64,000 nt of DNA from Endomychus coccineus (GCA_958510875.1 OY294067.1:262978180-263042179), one strand, 5' to 3'. Positions 34,111-47,634 are shown, numbered from the stretch's first letter. The notes: generated from the letters alone by a model not told the origin. A program made the numbers and translations.

Positions 34111-35065
34111 CCGGGATATCAAAAATTATCTTGGTCAAGGGTGGTTGTGGAATCTAAAACGTGTGTCTTATTTTACGTTTGAAATAATTATGTCACTGTC
34201 ACACTGACATCATCAATAACCTACAAATTTCATACCTATTTATTTCAGTTGTAAAACAATAATGAACTACAAATTATGAAATAATTATGTATGTGAACTT
34301 TGAACCTTTTCAGAGGTCGTGATAGCCACAATCCGAGTCAAAATGAATAGTTAATTTTCCGTAAATCGAATGACGTTCACGTGAGAAGCCCGTAGCATGC
34401 GAGTTAGAAAAGTGCAAACTGATTGTACCTAATACGGCTTTACGACGACTTTTCGGCTGCCGTTTTCGCTCCATGTAGTTAGATTTAGTATCGGAACGTG
34501 CCCGACGGCCCTTCTTTTTTTGATGAATGTCCATTCAACAGGAAAATTTAATCAAAACAGTTTGAGCTATTCTCAGATCTCAGCTACGCGCGTCTATCGT
34601 GCGACGTACCAAAGGGAATTTTCTCGCGACTAAAATATACACGAAGCTGGTGAAAGCTAGCGGCCCATAGCCAAAAACACTTTATTACAACTGGCCCCGG
34701 TCGCACGGGGCAAGAAACAGCCCCAAATTAACAAGACCGAGGTAAAATGTATAAACTCTAACTTTCGCGCAGCGAGCTCCTCGAGGCATATGTCAAAATG
34801 ATTTCGTTCGTAGCTAATTACATAGGACGTCTGGCGTTCATGCAATTATGTTTTTAGATAATTCAAACTTTCTTATTTCGATAGGCCACGTGAAAATCCC
34901 GGAGTCCAAAGCGCTAAAGGCTTCTGAGTGTTACAATATTTGTCTTAAATTGCGAAATTCCGCACTTGGAAACTTCAAATTAATTATGACATAATTATTT
35001 CAAACGTAAAGTACGACACACGTAGAGTAAGACACCCTTGACCAAGATAATTTTTGATATCCCGG
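34111..35065 (-). repeat. Non-autonomous repeat, copy 2 (complete, inverted termini)
   Basis: A 955-bp element flanked by TA. Its ends CCGGGATATCAAAAATTATC and GATAATTTTTGATATCCCGG are perfect inverted repeats. The similarity continues inward to about 90 bp (TTACGTTTGAAATAATTATG on both sides), with a ~20-bp indel. The TA flanks suggest a Tc1/mariner-type mobiliser. The interior is GC-richer than its surroundings and encodes two short minus-strand frames that are also recognisable in copy 1. Confidence 0.8.
34310..34534 (-). CDS. Basic ORF inside the repeat (74 codons), doubtful
   Basis: Begins MDIHQKKKGRRARSDTKSNY and continues with ERKRQPKSRRKAVLG, very rich in Lys and Arg. Copy 1 (from 16221) keeps the same start and about 40 residues with few changes before a stop. 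A neighbouring frame at 34657-34845 (ERNHFDICLEELAARKLEF) is also recognisable in copy 1. I do not recognise the protein. It may be a captured host exon or a chance frame preserved because the copies are related by descent. Not supported as an expressed gene. Confidence 0.2.
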   Translation of the reverse strand: MDIHQKKKGRRARSDTKSNYMERKRQPKSRRKAVLGTISLHFSNSHATGFSRERHSIYGKLTIHFDSDCGYHDL

Positions 35066-35067
35066 TA

Positions 35068-37329
35068 GTATTGGTAAATATTTTTCAATTCTAAAGCCGT
35101 AAATTCATACGCATCAATCTATACCATATGCACAAAAAATAATGTATGGCCATAATTATAGCACCAAAAACAAAAACTTAGAAAAAAAATTCCACTACCT
35201 TTACCAAACATTGGTTTGATTGTCCTTATCTACAATTAATAAAGATCTGACATATTTGAATCAACGACAGTGAAACGTTGGGTTGTGGCGTCACACTATC
35301 AGAGTGGATTAGATGAAAATAGCTGTAGATGAAATTTTTTGAACTTTTTTATGTTTTGGTCACGTCTTCGAGGAATGATTTTTCTCAAGAGAAATGCAAG
35401 TTTTGAAACTTCGAATCGTTTAGATATCATGTAATTTAAAATGATTTACTCTTAGTTCATTCCAAATTTCCCATTTCTAGCATTGATTCACACTTTATGC
35501 TAAAACAGTTGGATCATCTATAGGTATCACTAGATATTGTAATGACGCAACAAAGTATCATAATGCACAGCAATTTATATCAGGTCAATATTACAAATTC
35601 CTTAAGTAATTTCAACTCGAATCCAATTAATTAGCATTAAACTTACATACATTCCAACGATTTTCGTTTTTGTTATGCAGAGAACTATATGCGTGCATGA
35701 TATAAAATATAATTTGAATAGTTGCTAGAGAAAAAAGCGACTATAAATGGCAAATGCAACTATGAAAACGCCAGGACATTTTATAATAAGTGATTTATTT
35801 ATATATGTTATAGAATGTGTTTTTATACTACAAGCTGAATGTTATAAAACACGGTAGAAAAATAAAATAAAGAGTATTCATTCATTATTCATGTCATAGA
35901 ACTGCTTAATTAAAGTATAAATAAATGAGTTTACCTCACGCAAATATCGCTATTTCATGCAAATATTGGTTATTTTTGCAAATTCTAGCAATATTCAATT
36001 ATTCTAAATAGAACACGTCTTTTATCCCGCTCTATGACGGGTATATAATCGAACCAATAAAATTGATTCTACACGAACAAGCAACGAGTATATCAATTGA
36101 TTAATAATAATTTTATACAAAAGATTTATCTGCCATTAGTAATACTCGTTATTCATTTAGTGTATATGTTCCGTCTGCAGGAATTTTAAATGGATTATCA
36201 ATTTGTAAGTATGACGTTAAGAGATATTTCCGTCTAATTGATAATACTGGAATTTCAGAAATCTTGATGCTTTAACTTCCATACTTTAAGAGTTTCTATG
36301 ATACTTTGTTTTGGTCCCCATCAGATCTTTCATAATTCCATGAAACAGACTTGGAGCATCTTCATTCCGGGAAATTTATTGATGCAGAACACGCAATTTC
36401 AATCCCATCGCTATACGAAGGGATATCATATATGAGGGAAATATTGTAATTGAGCAAAATTTTTTTTTCGAATATTCGCTCATATTCCCGTTTTGAGCAT
36501 TTCTGATTCAATATATACTAATTTTGGCAAGATGTATGTTTGAGTGAGTGTGTGTAAAACTGTGCTGACTATTGGTCGTATGGTTTTGAAGTTTTGCAGA
36601 TCGCTTCAACATGTTAAAATAGGAACTGTATTGTTTTTGAACACCGTTTCAATTCGCATTTTTGACGTTCATTGTCAGTTTCTGAAACACAACATTCTTT
36701 TTTGTCATAGATATGAATCACAGGTATACATTTATGTCCGAAATTCCCATTTTAAAATTGAATAACTTCATCAAAGTGTGAAAATATATTTTATTTTCTG
36801 TGTTCACTCTGTGGTATAATGGTGTAAGTAATTAAGCTGTCAGAATGAATAATAATATAACAATAATAATAAACTGCCTTTATTTTATACAAAGTAAAAA
36901 TAAAAAAATATATAAAAAAGGAAGAAGCGAAGTTTAGCTTATGCTACTCATACTCAACCTCTAACAATGATAAAATAAAGAGGAAAACTTGAAAGAAAGT
37001 ATAAGCTTACTTATCCAATTTCAAACTATACCAGGAAAACAGGAAAAAATGATAATCTAATAATCTAAAGTTTGTTACAGAGGAAATAGATGTGTGCATT
37101 AGTAGATAAAATAATTCCAAAACTGCAAAATATAGCCAACTGATCTTTTTGAAGTCCAGTAGTTTAGATTCAAGTTTTCCCGTGAGAAAACTTTCTGGAC
37201 CTGTTTTGAACGCAGGGGGTATAGAATTACATATTGTAGGTGAAACATCTATTTGACCAAGCAAGACGAAATTTATGCAGGTCTAAATTGTAAGTATGAT
37301 GTATGCAGCGGTCATGATAACTTCCTCTA
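35068..37329. other. No recognised gene
   Basis: AT-rich. A frame at 36544-36765 has no motif. ATA-rich simple sequence near 36848-36880. Confidence 0.5.
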
Positions 37330-38385
37330 TATATGAGTTTGTTTTTGAGGTACGGGGTAGTGGAGGTGGAAGGCCCATGAAAGACCAAATTTTCGATCCT
37401 AAACCAGCCTAGGTTGTTGATTTTAGCTGATACTCTGTCATATTTACAGAGACCAAAAATAGTAATTTTGGATTTTTTGAAGACGATATTCAGTAGTTTG
37501 GAGTGAACAAGGGAAATACAAAACTAAGCCGTAGTCAAGGATAGTTGACACTACACATCCACAAATTTTTTTCATCAGTTAAAACTTAATAATTTCCTAT
37601 GCCTATATAACTCTCTTGAGACAAGGTAGGACTATTTAGCGAATAACGTTATATACTCGTCGAAGCGTAGTTTGCAGTCGAATACCACTCCAAGATTCCT
37701 AGCGCTATATGAATAAGCTTTCAGAACCTGGCTCCGATTCTTAAGCCGCTTATCAGTATTTTAATCCGTATCAGCCATCAGACCAGGATTAAAGACGATA
37801 AGGCAGCATTTCCTTGGGGTCAAAGTCAGATTGTGAGTGTTTTGAGTACTTTTCTAAGGTCATCAATAAAATTAGATGCATCCTCAGATTTAGATAGGTC
37901 ATATGAAAGATGCAGCTGAGTGTCATCAGCAAAAGACTGTATACTGACATATTTAACAGAAGAATGTATGTCGAAGACATATATGAAATATAGAGTTGGA
38001 CCTTATACCGGCCCCTGTGGCACCCCGGACGTTACCTCTGAAGCGTTCGATAACTCTCTGCCATCGATTATTTAGATAAGAGCGGAAGAATCCCACCGCC
38101 GTATGATCTAAGCCGAGTTTCGCAATCATAAGATCGTAGTCAATACTGTCAAAAACCCTTAAGTAATCAAGGAGGACTAGAGAAGTAACTCAACCCTTGT
38201 CCAGTGAATTTATAATATCGTCAGTAAGTTTGAGAAGTGGCGTAATACGACTGAAATCTTTACGGAAATCCGATTGATGATTAGGGATGATATCATTTTG
38301 AACAACTGGTAAGACGCTAATGTGCCGCAGTTCATTTAAAAACACAGGGTTGGTCTTTGTGGGGATAGGTCTGATGATAGAGTAT
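37330..38385 (-). mobile_element. LINE reverse transcriptase domain, degenerate
   Basis: On the minus strand from right to left: PIPTKTNPVFLNELRHISVL near 38345, FRKDFSRITPLLKLTDDI near 38250, a VFDSIDYDLMIAKLGLDHT block near 38140, SGVPQGP at about 38010-38033, and FADDTQLH at 37911-37935. These are the ordered RT blocks of Jockey/CR1-group elements. The catalytic FADD is intact, but stops and frameshifts occur every 50-100 residues. EN, the C-terminal part and the 3' UTR are not recognisable. Confidence 0.82.
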
Positions 38386-39689
38386 GGAATACTTCTCGAA
38401 ATTAATCGACTTCTGGAATAGTGTCAGTACAATATGAATACGAATATACTAACTATTTATTTTCAGGGTTCCTTTGAGAAATTATGCAGCGTAAAAACTT
38501 TATTCCAACCACTGCTAGTCGTTTTTGGAGTTATAACGTCACAAATAAGAGAGGCTCATGAGCAAAACAGCCCAGGCTACCACCCGAAGAGAACAAGAGC
38601 CAACTGCTGAAGAACCTGCAGAGTCAAGTACAGGGGACTAGAGTTAGGTAATGGGCGTAAGCCATCCGACTAGAAATCACAAAAAGCTAAAGTGGCTGAG
38701 TTGAGGTTGGTGTGAGGGTCCAGCATCCAAGGAGAAAAAAAAAGACGAAATAAGAGAAAATGGAACTAAAAGGAATACGAACCAACGTCCCCGGATGTCC
38801 AGTCCAGAGTGTGAGAATTCTATCAAAACCACATCCTGTATATATGCACATAATATACATTACGTAATGTTGACAATTTTATCTAGATTATTCACGTATG
38901 TTTTTACAGTATCTTCCGTATTATTAATAGTGACTAGAAGTTCTACAACAAGTTGGAACTCAACAATCCATAAAATTACAATCTCATGAGACAATAACAA
39001 ATGTCGTCATATCAAATTGTCGCCTCTCTATAAAATTTATTACATCTATTATAGTTCACATTACATTTGTTATCACTTTCTATGCCCGCCGTTGCAGGCT
39101 TGCACAAAAAGGATACATGTAGAGACTGTACTGATTATTTATTTATGGATAAATTATATCAGGTCTGGTTTAATTCATTAAGAAGTGATTATATCTGGTA
39201 TGACCACCTTTAGTGTTGTGTATTTCTCTGTGGGTGTAGAGCAGCAATTCTTAATCTCGTGTAGATTATAATTTATTCCAGATTTTACCATCTACATGGC
39301 AAACTATATTCATCGAGAATCCCTTTATATTTATATCTTGAATCTCAGGGAAGCTGTATATTGAGAGAAATAACATATTTGAAGTGAATATTCAGAACAT
39401 TCTGGGAGTTCTGTTTGATTTTAAATGCCTTCGTAATGATTGATTCTTGTGTCATAGTCAATGGACGGAATATTTCGATATCTGAGTGAATGAAACTATA
39501 AGGGATGATAGGACTGTCATCAGCCACACCATCGTATAATAAGATACGACGTCAACTCTTGACATTAATCTCAAAATGTATTTACTGTATCAAAATCCAG
39601 AAATTAAGACTTTTCGAAGACAAACGGCAAACTAATTTATGCCACCTGATATGTTCCTAAGTTTCAGCAAATATTGAAGATTAGTGTAC
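38386..39689. other. No recognised gene
   Basis: No motif seen. The 38560-38780 stretch is GC-richer and could be a transposon leftover. Confidence 0.4.
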
Positions 39690-40345
39690 ACTATGTAATT
39701 CCTTGTCCTCATAGAATGATATAGTGGCCTTAGATGAGAAAGTGTACCATCTTCTGCAAAGCTGGTTGCAGGTTGATACCGAGACAGTTCCCTTCAGAAT
39801 ACCACAGTTGATGATCATTGTATCGGCAAAGACTCCTTAAGCCAACACGAGGAAAGATCTATCTGAGAAACGAACTAGTAAACGACGAAGTTGGAGCGGC
39901 AAATCGTATTTGAGAAGTTTCCTAAGAAGGCCTTGGTGCAACCTCAGTTGAATGTTTTGAATAGATTCAATGCTGGAAGGAGTGCTGCATATTTTTCGAT
40001 GGATGTCCGGCATACATGTTTTAAGTAGACAAGCAGGTCTCCTGTGCTTCTGTTGATGGAAGCCATATTCCGGTCGTTCACTTATTTGGAGCTCTTTAGG
40101 CATTGGATGAGCTCGATATTTATTACTTTCTCCAATACTTCAGAGATCGTTGATAGTCGTGCGATGACTGTACAATAATTATTAAGGGTCTCCTTTCCAT
40201 TTTTTGGGATTGTTTGGACTTCCGGCTGGGAAGAAACACACCAAGTTTATATACACAACATGCAAAAATAGGTGTTATTCCTGGGTCACATTTCTTAAGC
40301 ATTATAAGTAGAATTCCGTCTGTCCGGTATCTAGATCAAGGCGCA
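39690..40345 (-). mobile_element. LINE reverse transcriptase fragment
   Basis: Minus strand: remains of FPAGSPNNPKKWKGD near 40220 (usual F-P-WK-A-V-PIPKKGD), VIARLSTISEVLEKVI near 40150, ERPEYGFHQQKHRRPACLL near 40070, GLLRKLLKYDLPLQLRRLL near 39920, and a weak GILKGTVS block near 39790 (usual GVPQGSVLSP). It lies in the 5' half of the RT domain and is of the same LINE family as 44330-44990 and 48440-49140 (shared YGLPPQLCRLLSS-like block). Frameshifted and inactive. Confidence 0.75.
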
Positions 40346-40549
40346 TTATCCTTATCATGCGCTAACGAAAGAACCTGAACAAAAATGTATTAATCAAAGG
40401 ATGTGTATGTATTTAAGATTTTGTCAGAGAATGTATCTCAGGGACGATGGTGTAGGCACAATCAAGATTCCTTCAAAGATTGGTGAATTACTGATAACCT
40501 GGAACTGAGTATCAGCAAGTTCATTTGGTACAAGACAAATGGATGGAAG

Positions 40550-41198
40550 CATCAGACCTACCTCCCAAAAGGAGCGATTGACGAAATTAAAAATTATATC
40601 AGTACAATTGCAATATTTGCAGACGATATTGTAGTTATTGCAGTTGGGAAAAATCATGAGGAATTGGCAGAATAGCTTCAAATCTCCATTGACAGAATCA
40701 GAAGCTGTACTGAAGCTGAATGAGAGTAAATCTCTACACATAACAGCACGATACCTACCCATCAGAATTAACGATTTTTAGATCCCACATGTTGAATCAG
40801 CTAAATACATAGAACGAATCTTTAGGCAAGAATATGTTGAAAGAAATGTGCTAGATGCTTAGGAGAAATTCCGAACCATCTTTACAAAATAAACTGCTTC
40901 TAGAAGCAAATTCTGAAATCTATCTGGGCACACGGCATCCAAATTAGGGTTTGTGCTTGTAAATGCAACACTCAACGATTCCAAAATGAAGTACTTAGAA
41001 GCATTGTTGATTCACCTTGGTACATCAGCAATAGTGATATCCACCGAGGCCTTGGAATGAAACAATAGACCAGATTATCGGCAAATTCGCTAGAACCCAC
41101 GAACAACGGCTCCTTCACAATGTGTACATCGAGGCGATCCGACTCCTTGAAAGCACCAACACAGTAAGATAACTCAATAGGATTAAACTGTATGAGTA
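40550..41198 (+). mobile_element. Jockey-type LINE fragment (RT core to C-terminus)
   Basis: Plus strand: IAIFADDIVVIAVGKNHEEL near 40605 gives the catalytic FADD. After several frameshifts comes the C-terminal tail with LKSIWAHGIQI, QRFQNEVLRSIVDSPWYISN near 40975, DIHRGLG, IDQIIGKFARTHEQRLLHNV near 41070, and NRIKLYE with a stop at 41196-41198. This tail is characteristic of Jockey-clade elements. It adjoins, head to head, the minus-strand LINE at 39690-40345 of a different family. Confidence 0.8.
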
Positions 41199-42889
41199 GC
41201 ACATTGATTATACTAATAAACAGCAGGCCTTGTGCGACAATATACACGTTAATTCTAATGTGTGATTAATAACCAAACTCTAGAGGACACTACTGTGACT
41301 TTAATTAAGATTCATGTACATACTTTAATATAGGATAAAATTGCTCATTGGTCTCCAGACTAGATTGTTATATTAGAAATACCGTTCTAAGAGAATTTAT
41401 AATTGAAAAATTTTTTTTGTAAAAAACTGTTATTTGCATCTCATATTGAATTGATAATTATTTCCAGTACTTTCAGAATTTGACTACATCATCCTCAATT
41501 AGCGCCAATCAACTTATAGTGAAGCGATAAGTATAATAACCAATGCTTTTGTTGATAAATCTTTGGAGAACGAAACTTCAATTCCCGAATGTGACTAATA
41601 CGATTCGAAAGATCATTAAGCAATGATGATATTCCAGCAGTTTGGACTCCATTGTATCCACACTTCGTAAATAAATTCGGGTGCTTCTGTTCAACTGTCA
41701 AGTAATCATTTCTTTACTAATACCATGTGTTAGATCTACCTGTACAAAGATCAAGCTTTTGTTGAACGCTTCAAAATTAGTTCCAAAGCAAATAGAATCA
41801 TTCTGTTCTCATTTAGACTCATTTCACCAAACAAAGAATTAGTTATAGCTCCCATAAAAAACAGTGTTAAATAGAAAATTTGAATTAGGGACACCCACGT
41901 TTAATTACTCGACTAAACTTTTTAAAAGACCGGCATGACTCGAGGGAAATAATTTGGTTGATAAAACTTTATTATGGAACTTTTTGTACGCCTGTGTTCC
42001 AGTTAAATTTATCATTACAGAAAGGAAAAGGGTTCGCTTTCCTCAAGGTTTTTGTTTGCTCGGATTTAATTCACTTACGATATCGGTTACAGAGTGAAAC
42101 AAAGGAATCTATCTGAGAAGATCACGTAACTGAAACTGAAACACCGCGTACCAACTTGTTTGCAAACAAAAGAGTAACACAGTACCCGGCCAACTTGTGT
42201 TATTGAGATAAAAGGTAAGTTATATCTAATTTTTTTGCAATGATCAATTTTACCAACAGTATCAATGCTGTTTCTGGACGTGCAACTTGCCTATTCAAAT
42301 TAATAATCTATTTCGAAAAGAAGTATAATTTTCAAATTCTTATTCTGCCGCAGTTTAGTTCCAATGTTGAAAATTTAAATATTAGTAAGAACTGCCTTGA
42401 AATCCTATTATAACCATATTCTTTTCCTGAAATGATCAATAAATCATGAAAAGAAATGAATGCAAATGTTGATGGAAATCAATTTTTCCATTTATTTTCT
42501 TAGGATTATAAAGTTCTATTGAGAAATCCAGATTTTTTTTTTAATTTCATGTAACTAGAAATTTTTGATGTGTTAAAAGTATTCCAAAAATGTGGGAAAT
42601 AATATAAATTCATCATTTAGAATGTTCGGAAAGCAAACACCCTTTTGTCAAATTGCCTATAGTTTTATGATTTCATTTCAATAAAAATTCGAGTCGAAGG
42701 CAGATACTTATTATCACTCACGAATGTTTGCCTTCCATTCTGGACTATTTTTGTTGAAATGTTTTGCACTCTGCAATATCTCCACTTGGATCTCTCATTA
42801 TTTTCATTTATCAGTGAATGAGAAAGATAAATGAGGAAACAATTTGGAAATTATTAAAACGTATCACCCAAAAAATATGAAGTTATATG
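41199..42889. other. No recognised gene
   Basis: AT-rich; no motif or repeat seen. Confidence 0.5.
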
Positions 42890-43899
42890 GCAACACCCAA
42901 CAGGAGTCGTCGACAATAAAATTGTTAATATAATGACCAACGGAGGGATCAGCAATAAAACAACAGGCTAAAAAATATACAGAGGAGAGCGGAACCCAGG
43001 CTGAGACATCACTATTTGATTATGGCCAAGATAAGAAACATACATTACAACTAGAACACTAGCCATACAAAATGAGATGTGGAGCTACTACAAAAAGAAG
43101 TGAGGAGAAGGCTAGCAGAAATAAATGTGAAAAATACAGGAAGCCAAAAGACGAATATGAATAAAATCTGGAAAGAAATGAAAGACAATATAACAACAGA
43201 ACAAATGCCAGTGAAGGACAAAAAAAAATTCGCAAAATAAAGAGTAATATGATCGAGTATGAGAGAACCCAGAAAACAAAATAAAAAACAACTAGAACCG
43301 ACCATCCGATAAGAAAAATTATTAAAGCAAATGAAATATATAAGAAAAATTACTAGATAAACATGAAACTGGAGAGACATGGAACACAATGCAGAAGTTC
43401 ATTATGTCTTCAGAGATTTTAAAACTGCTTTCGACCCAATCTACAGGAAAAAATCACTGAGAGAACTAGAACTATCGAGAATACCTGAGGAACAGATGAC
43501 ACCTCCAGGAACAGCGAAAGTGAAGTTACAAGAAATAACAGTGGAACTCAATGTCCCCCCAACCATATTCAATCTATACTCCGAGGCATACAACGATGAG
43601 CGACACTGGATAAAGAAAAAATCTTGATCTACCAAATACAAATAAGCATACCCTGGCAATATTGTTATCATAGGGAAAACGTAAGAAGCTTAATAAGAAG
43701 TTATAGATGCACTAGAGAAGGAGGCAAGAAAATTGTGAATGAAAAAAACGAGGAAAAAACAAAATATATAAAAATAGGAAGAGAAATTACACGTACACAA
43801 AACCACCAAAAACCACAGGAATGTACATTAGGCGAAGTCCAAACTTCCAATTATTTAGGCATGATAGTGAGGCCCACTGGAGGAAATAGAGTGCAATAG
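42890..43899 (+). mobile_element. LINE fragment, endonuclease end plus RT (RTE-like)
   Basis: Plus strand with frameshifts: an IYRGAE--DHYLL-AKIR-like endonuclease end near 42980-43030. At 43379-43627 is EVHYVFRDFKTAFDPIYRKK then AKVKLQEI (usual L--FIDF-QAFDSI-R and -KVKIQG). Near 43740-43890 are VNEKNEEKTKYIKIGRE and EVQTSNYLGMIV (usual -N--KTKYM, F-YLGS-V). The YADD block is lost in a deletion around 43640. The Lys- and Glu-rich linker near 43080-43350 is typical of these ORFs. Inactive. Confidence 0.72.
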
Positions 43900-44329
43900 A
43901 AAATACTGGAAAAGAACTAGGCATACGAGAAAATTGAGGACCTGCTAGAAAGTAAGGCACTAATCAATATATAAAACATGTAAAACCCCAATAAGAACCG
44001 TTATCTTATATGCGATAGGAGCAATGGCAATAAGTAGAAATGAAGGTTAATAATTGAAAACAATGGGAGGGAAATTGATGTTTCCATATCGGGACGGACT
44101 GAGAACTTCCCCATGGTAAATCCAGCCTTTTGTAGAATGCTACTAAAAGAATAACCATAGGTGGTAGATGTTTTCCTCATCACCTAGACAAAGATGTTGT
44201 GAAGTGGACAACACCAAGTTTCCGTGTTTGGTCGATGTTCCCGATCTCACCCTCATACCCATTTCCCTGAATCCCCACCCAAACCGACATTAAATACATT
44301 TCAGGCTTATTATGAAAATACTAATGATG
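43900..44329. other. No recognised gene
   Basis: Possibly the tail of the preceding LINE, but no motif is readable. Confidence 0.35.
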
Positions 44330-44990
44330 AAGCCTCGTAGAGTAAAATACTCCGGAGGAAAAATATCACTTAAAGGAGAATCTAGAACCACAAGAATTTG
44401 ATGTAATGTGGTTCAAGCTTGATCATCACAAACAAAAAACAAAATAATTCTGCTGTCTATTTATCACCAAATGAACCAGCTCATGGTGAACTCTTTGAAC
44501 TTCTTTCTTTGAATTGACCTCATTCACCAGATCTATCCAGCAGCTGAAATTATCGTTATTAGTATTTAGCACCTCTACATGTAGCATTGGATATCTTCAA
44601 AGCATTTCACCGAGGTTCACACCAAAGCCTTCTTGGGAACTTCCCTCATATGATTTGCCGCCTCAACTTTGTTGCTTACTATCGAGTTATCACTGAGATA
44701 TATTACTCCATGTAGTGGTTGATGGAGTATCCTGCGTATAATGGCTATAAACGCTGGTGTTCCACAGGGGCCAGTCCTGGCTCCAATTTTGTTTCTTCTC
44801 TATATAAACGATCTGCTGGAAGTGACCACCTGATTTCATATTGCTAGCGAACAGCGAAGTTGTGGAACTCTTCACCGAGTGAGGTATTTCCCTATGCCTA
44901 TAACCTCCAAACCTTCATGAAAAATTTGAATGTCCATCTCCTCTTCCAACATCAACTCACTGGCTAACACGATGTTCTTCGAACATTATA
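44330..44990 (+). mobile_element. LINE fragment, endonuclease joined to RT by deletion
   Basis: Plus strand: EFDVMWFKL near 44397 and VYLSPNEPAHGELFELLSL near 44458 belong to the endonuclease domain (usual VYRPPN). KAFHRGSHQSLLGNFP follows near 44600 (usual KAFD-VWH--LL-KLPSYG), then NAGVPQGPVLAPILFLLYIN near 44750. The endonuclease and RT parts are only ~30 bp apart, so several hundred codons are missing. Same family as 39690-40345 and 48440-49140. Confidence 0.8.
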
Positions 44991-46042
44991 GGTTTTTTCT
45001 CGTTAAGTCAAAGTGCGAAAGGTAATGAAAATAATGTTTGGGCCTAATATAAGACGATATGTTGAAAGAAGTAACACTAAGAAGCAAATAAATAGAAGCG
45101 GAATACGGAGCGGAGAACATGGCTAGACACAATACATAACAACCATTCCATTGTTAATACCCATTATGAGATAAAGAATATCAGAATGAATCCCCATTTG
45201 GTCCAAGAACAAGGGAAGGTCAAAGAGACGGTGGAGTTGTCCCCTCAAGGAGGATACAGAAGCATTGGAAATAAAGGACTGAGCAGAATGCAAAGATAGG
45301 AAATAATGGATAAAAATAACAGATTTTGAAAAACAAAAATCAAGAGGATCGATCAACCTAAAATATTGGTATTTTAAAAACTCGTAGATATTGTATGAGT
45401 TGATGATGATCACACAAAATTGACAACATCTATAATATCAATAATTAATGGTCCAGAGATATATATCTAAGCAATTCAAGTAGGCGTTCATATGATGATT
45501 CCCTTATAAATGTCAATGTGTTGGAGATTATGCTAATACCGTAGTTTTCATATAACTGGTTGACGTGATAATTGTGTTTATTTCTCTGTAAATTTCCCTG
45601 TAAATGGGCCATAATTTCAGATTAGGATTAATTTAGAAAACATTACATACGTTATTAGTTGACGCTTTACTTAGCATATATGTGGAATAAAGTGAATATT
45701 ATGAGCATCCATAATTTATGTAAACTAGTCTATTACTTTTCAGATCCCACTATATTACCCGTTCGTAACCTGAAATTTTAGTTTTATTTTCACTTCTGGC
45801 TATGTAAATAACAAATAATTCTCGTTCAGTATTTATAAGTGCTTTATTTAATATTCCATTCAACGACAGGTTTTCAATTTGAATATTATACTGAGAAAAT
45901 AATACCTTGCGTACCCTTTCTGAAAAATATAGAATTGATAATGAAAAATGTGTATCATGAGAACGGGCGATTATTAGGAGAATAGAAGAAAACTCATATA
46001 ATTTTAATAAACAATTTCAAACTATTTTTACGTTCAACTATA
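44991..46042. other. No recognised gene
   Basis: No motif seen. A minus-strand frame at 45123-45413 is unsupported. Confidence 0.45.
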
Positions 46043-46325
46043 CAGTGTGTAAACGCCAAATGAAATAAATTCATTTTTCGGTTACTGTACATATTTATAA
46101 AAATCCCGAAACAGGTCAAATTCAAATTACAAATTGACATTCTTCAAAGTAAAAATGCGACCACTACCTTCAACCCCCTTTGAATGACAGGTACAACCCC
46201 CAATTTTTTAAATGGGAAGTATAGGCTTATAACATATCGTTTGAAAGGTCTCTTCATTTTCAAGTTTATTGCAACAATTAACATAGAATAAAATAAAATC
46301 ATGTGGTTACCGAAATTCGCTACAA
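46043..46325 (+). repeat. Left terminal inverted repeat
   Basis: Matches the reverse complement of 47893-48188 with scattered mismatches. It lacks about 20-30 bp present in the other arm near 46255. Confidence 0.88.
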
Positions 46326-46394
46326 TACAATCAAAAACTAAAATGTAATACAAAACGTGATAAAATGTAAAACACTTAAAAGAATTATGAATGT

Positions 46395-47478
46395 TAATGA
46401 AGTAGATGTTCAAAATGTTCACCGCGAACGTCTTGGCAACATCCTAATCTTAAATAAAACTGTCTTCTAACATTATTGAGCATATCAGGCGTGATCGACC
46501 TCCTAGCAAGCGTTATTCGTTCTTTCAAGTCATATAAATCAAAAGGTTTTGTACACAATGCTCTTCACAAATTCCCGTAAAAAGAAATCTAATAATGTAA
46601 GATCAGGTGATCGCGTTGGCCATTCAATCGATCCTCGCCTCCCTATCCACCGATTGGGAAATATTGTATCGAGGTACTGCCGGACATTAAATTGGTAATG
46701 TGGTGGTGCTCCATCCTGCTGGAATCATATCGTATTCACTGGAACTTGAGGGTTTCCTGAATCAGGATAATAATTTGCCAAAGTTGGAATGACATCATTT
46801 TGAAGTAGTGCCGAATAATGATCGCCATTCAAATTGCCCTTAATGAAAAAGGGACCAATGATATGGTTTCCAACAATCCCTGCCCAAACATTAATCTTTT
46901 GAGGGTATTGCGTGTGTTCTTCTTCTCATCCAGTGAGGATTTTCCGTTGACCAGTAGCGGCAATTTTGACGATTAGCATGACCGGTAAGTGAAAAAGTAC
47001 ACTCATCAGAAAACATAACGTTTCCTAATTGGATAATATTGTTATCCAACATGTCCATCATACGCTCACAAAAATAAGTTCTCCTATCAAAATCGTTTTC
47101 CATGAGCTCCATGAGTAGGTATCATTTTGTATGGATGCGTTTTATTTTCTTTTAATATGTTTACTATCGATGTATGGCTAACATTGAATGTAGTGGATGC
47201 CTGTCTACTCGATGTATGTGGGTTTCCCTCAAACTCAAGCATCACATCTAATTTGATGTCATCACTCAGTGCATTGGCAGCTTGTTTTTGTATCTGCCTT
47301 ACATGACCAAACTCGCGAAACAGCTTCTCTATTTTACTAATTGTTCCTTGGGATATAGGCGGTAAATCAGATAATTTCTCATGAAATAGGCGAGTTACTT
47401 CCTGTTGTGTTCAGGTTTTATCTCCGTAATCAATCATTTGTAAAACTGTTATTTTATGCATTTCCGTTAATCTAACCA
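46395..47478 (-). pseudogene. Transposase, DUF4817-like N-terminus, broken
   Basis: About 361 codons from ATG (47476-47478) to TAA (46395-46397), the expected full length. The N-terminus MVRLTEMHKITVLQMIDYGD, then SQGTISKIEKLFREFGHV, is a helix-turn-helix of the DUF4817 type. The catalytic blocks follow: VMFSDECTFSLTGHANRQNC near 47010, FQQDGAPPHY near 46720, and WPTRSPDLTLLDFFL near 46610. The C-terminus reads LRLGCCQDVRGEHFEHLLH. All three acidic catalytic positions can be read. Breaks include a TGA at 47411-47413 (a CGA-to-TGA type change at a conserved Arg position), a frameshift near 47115 and further shifts between 46890 and 46540. It cannot make an active enzyme. Confidence 0.88.
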
Positions 47479-47634
47479 TTTTTCACAACTGAAGTTAATG
47501 AATTTCAAACTTAAATTATAGTACTGACAACTAATGTAAAACAATTTGCTAAGGCGTTCCAATCAAACTAACGTTGTCACGGAAACTTTTTAAGTATTTT
47601 TAATGGATACCATCTAAAACACACATTGCTATGT

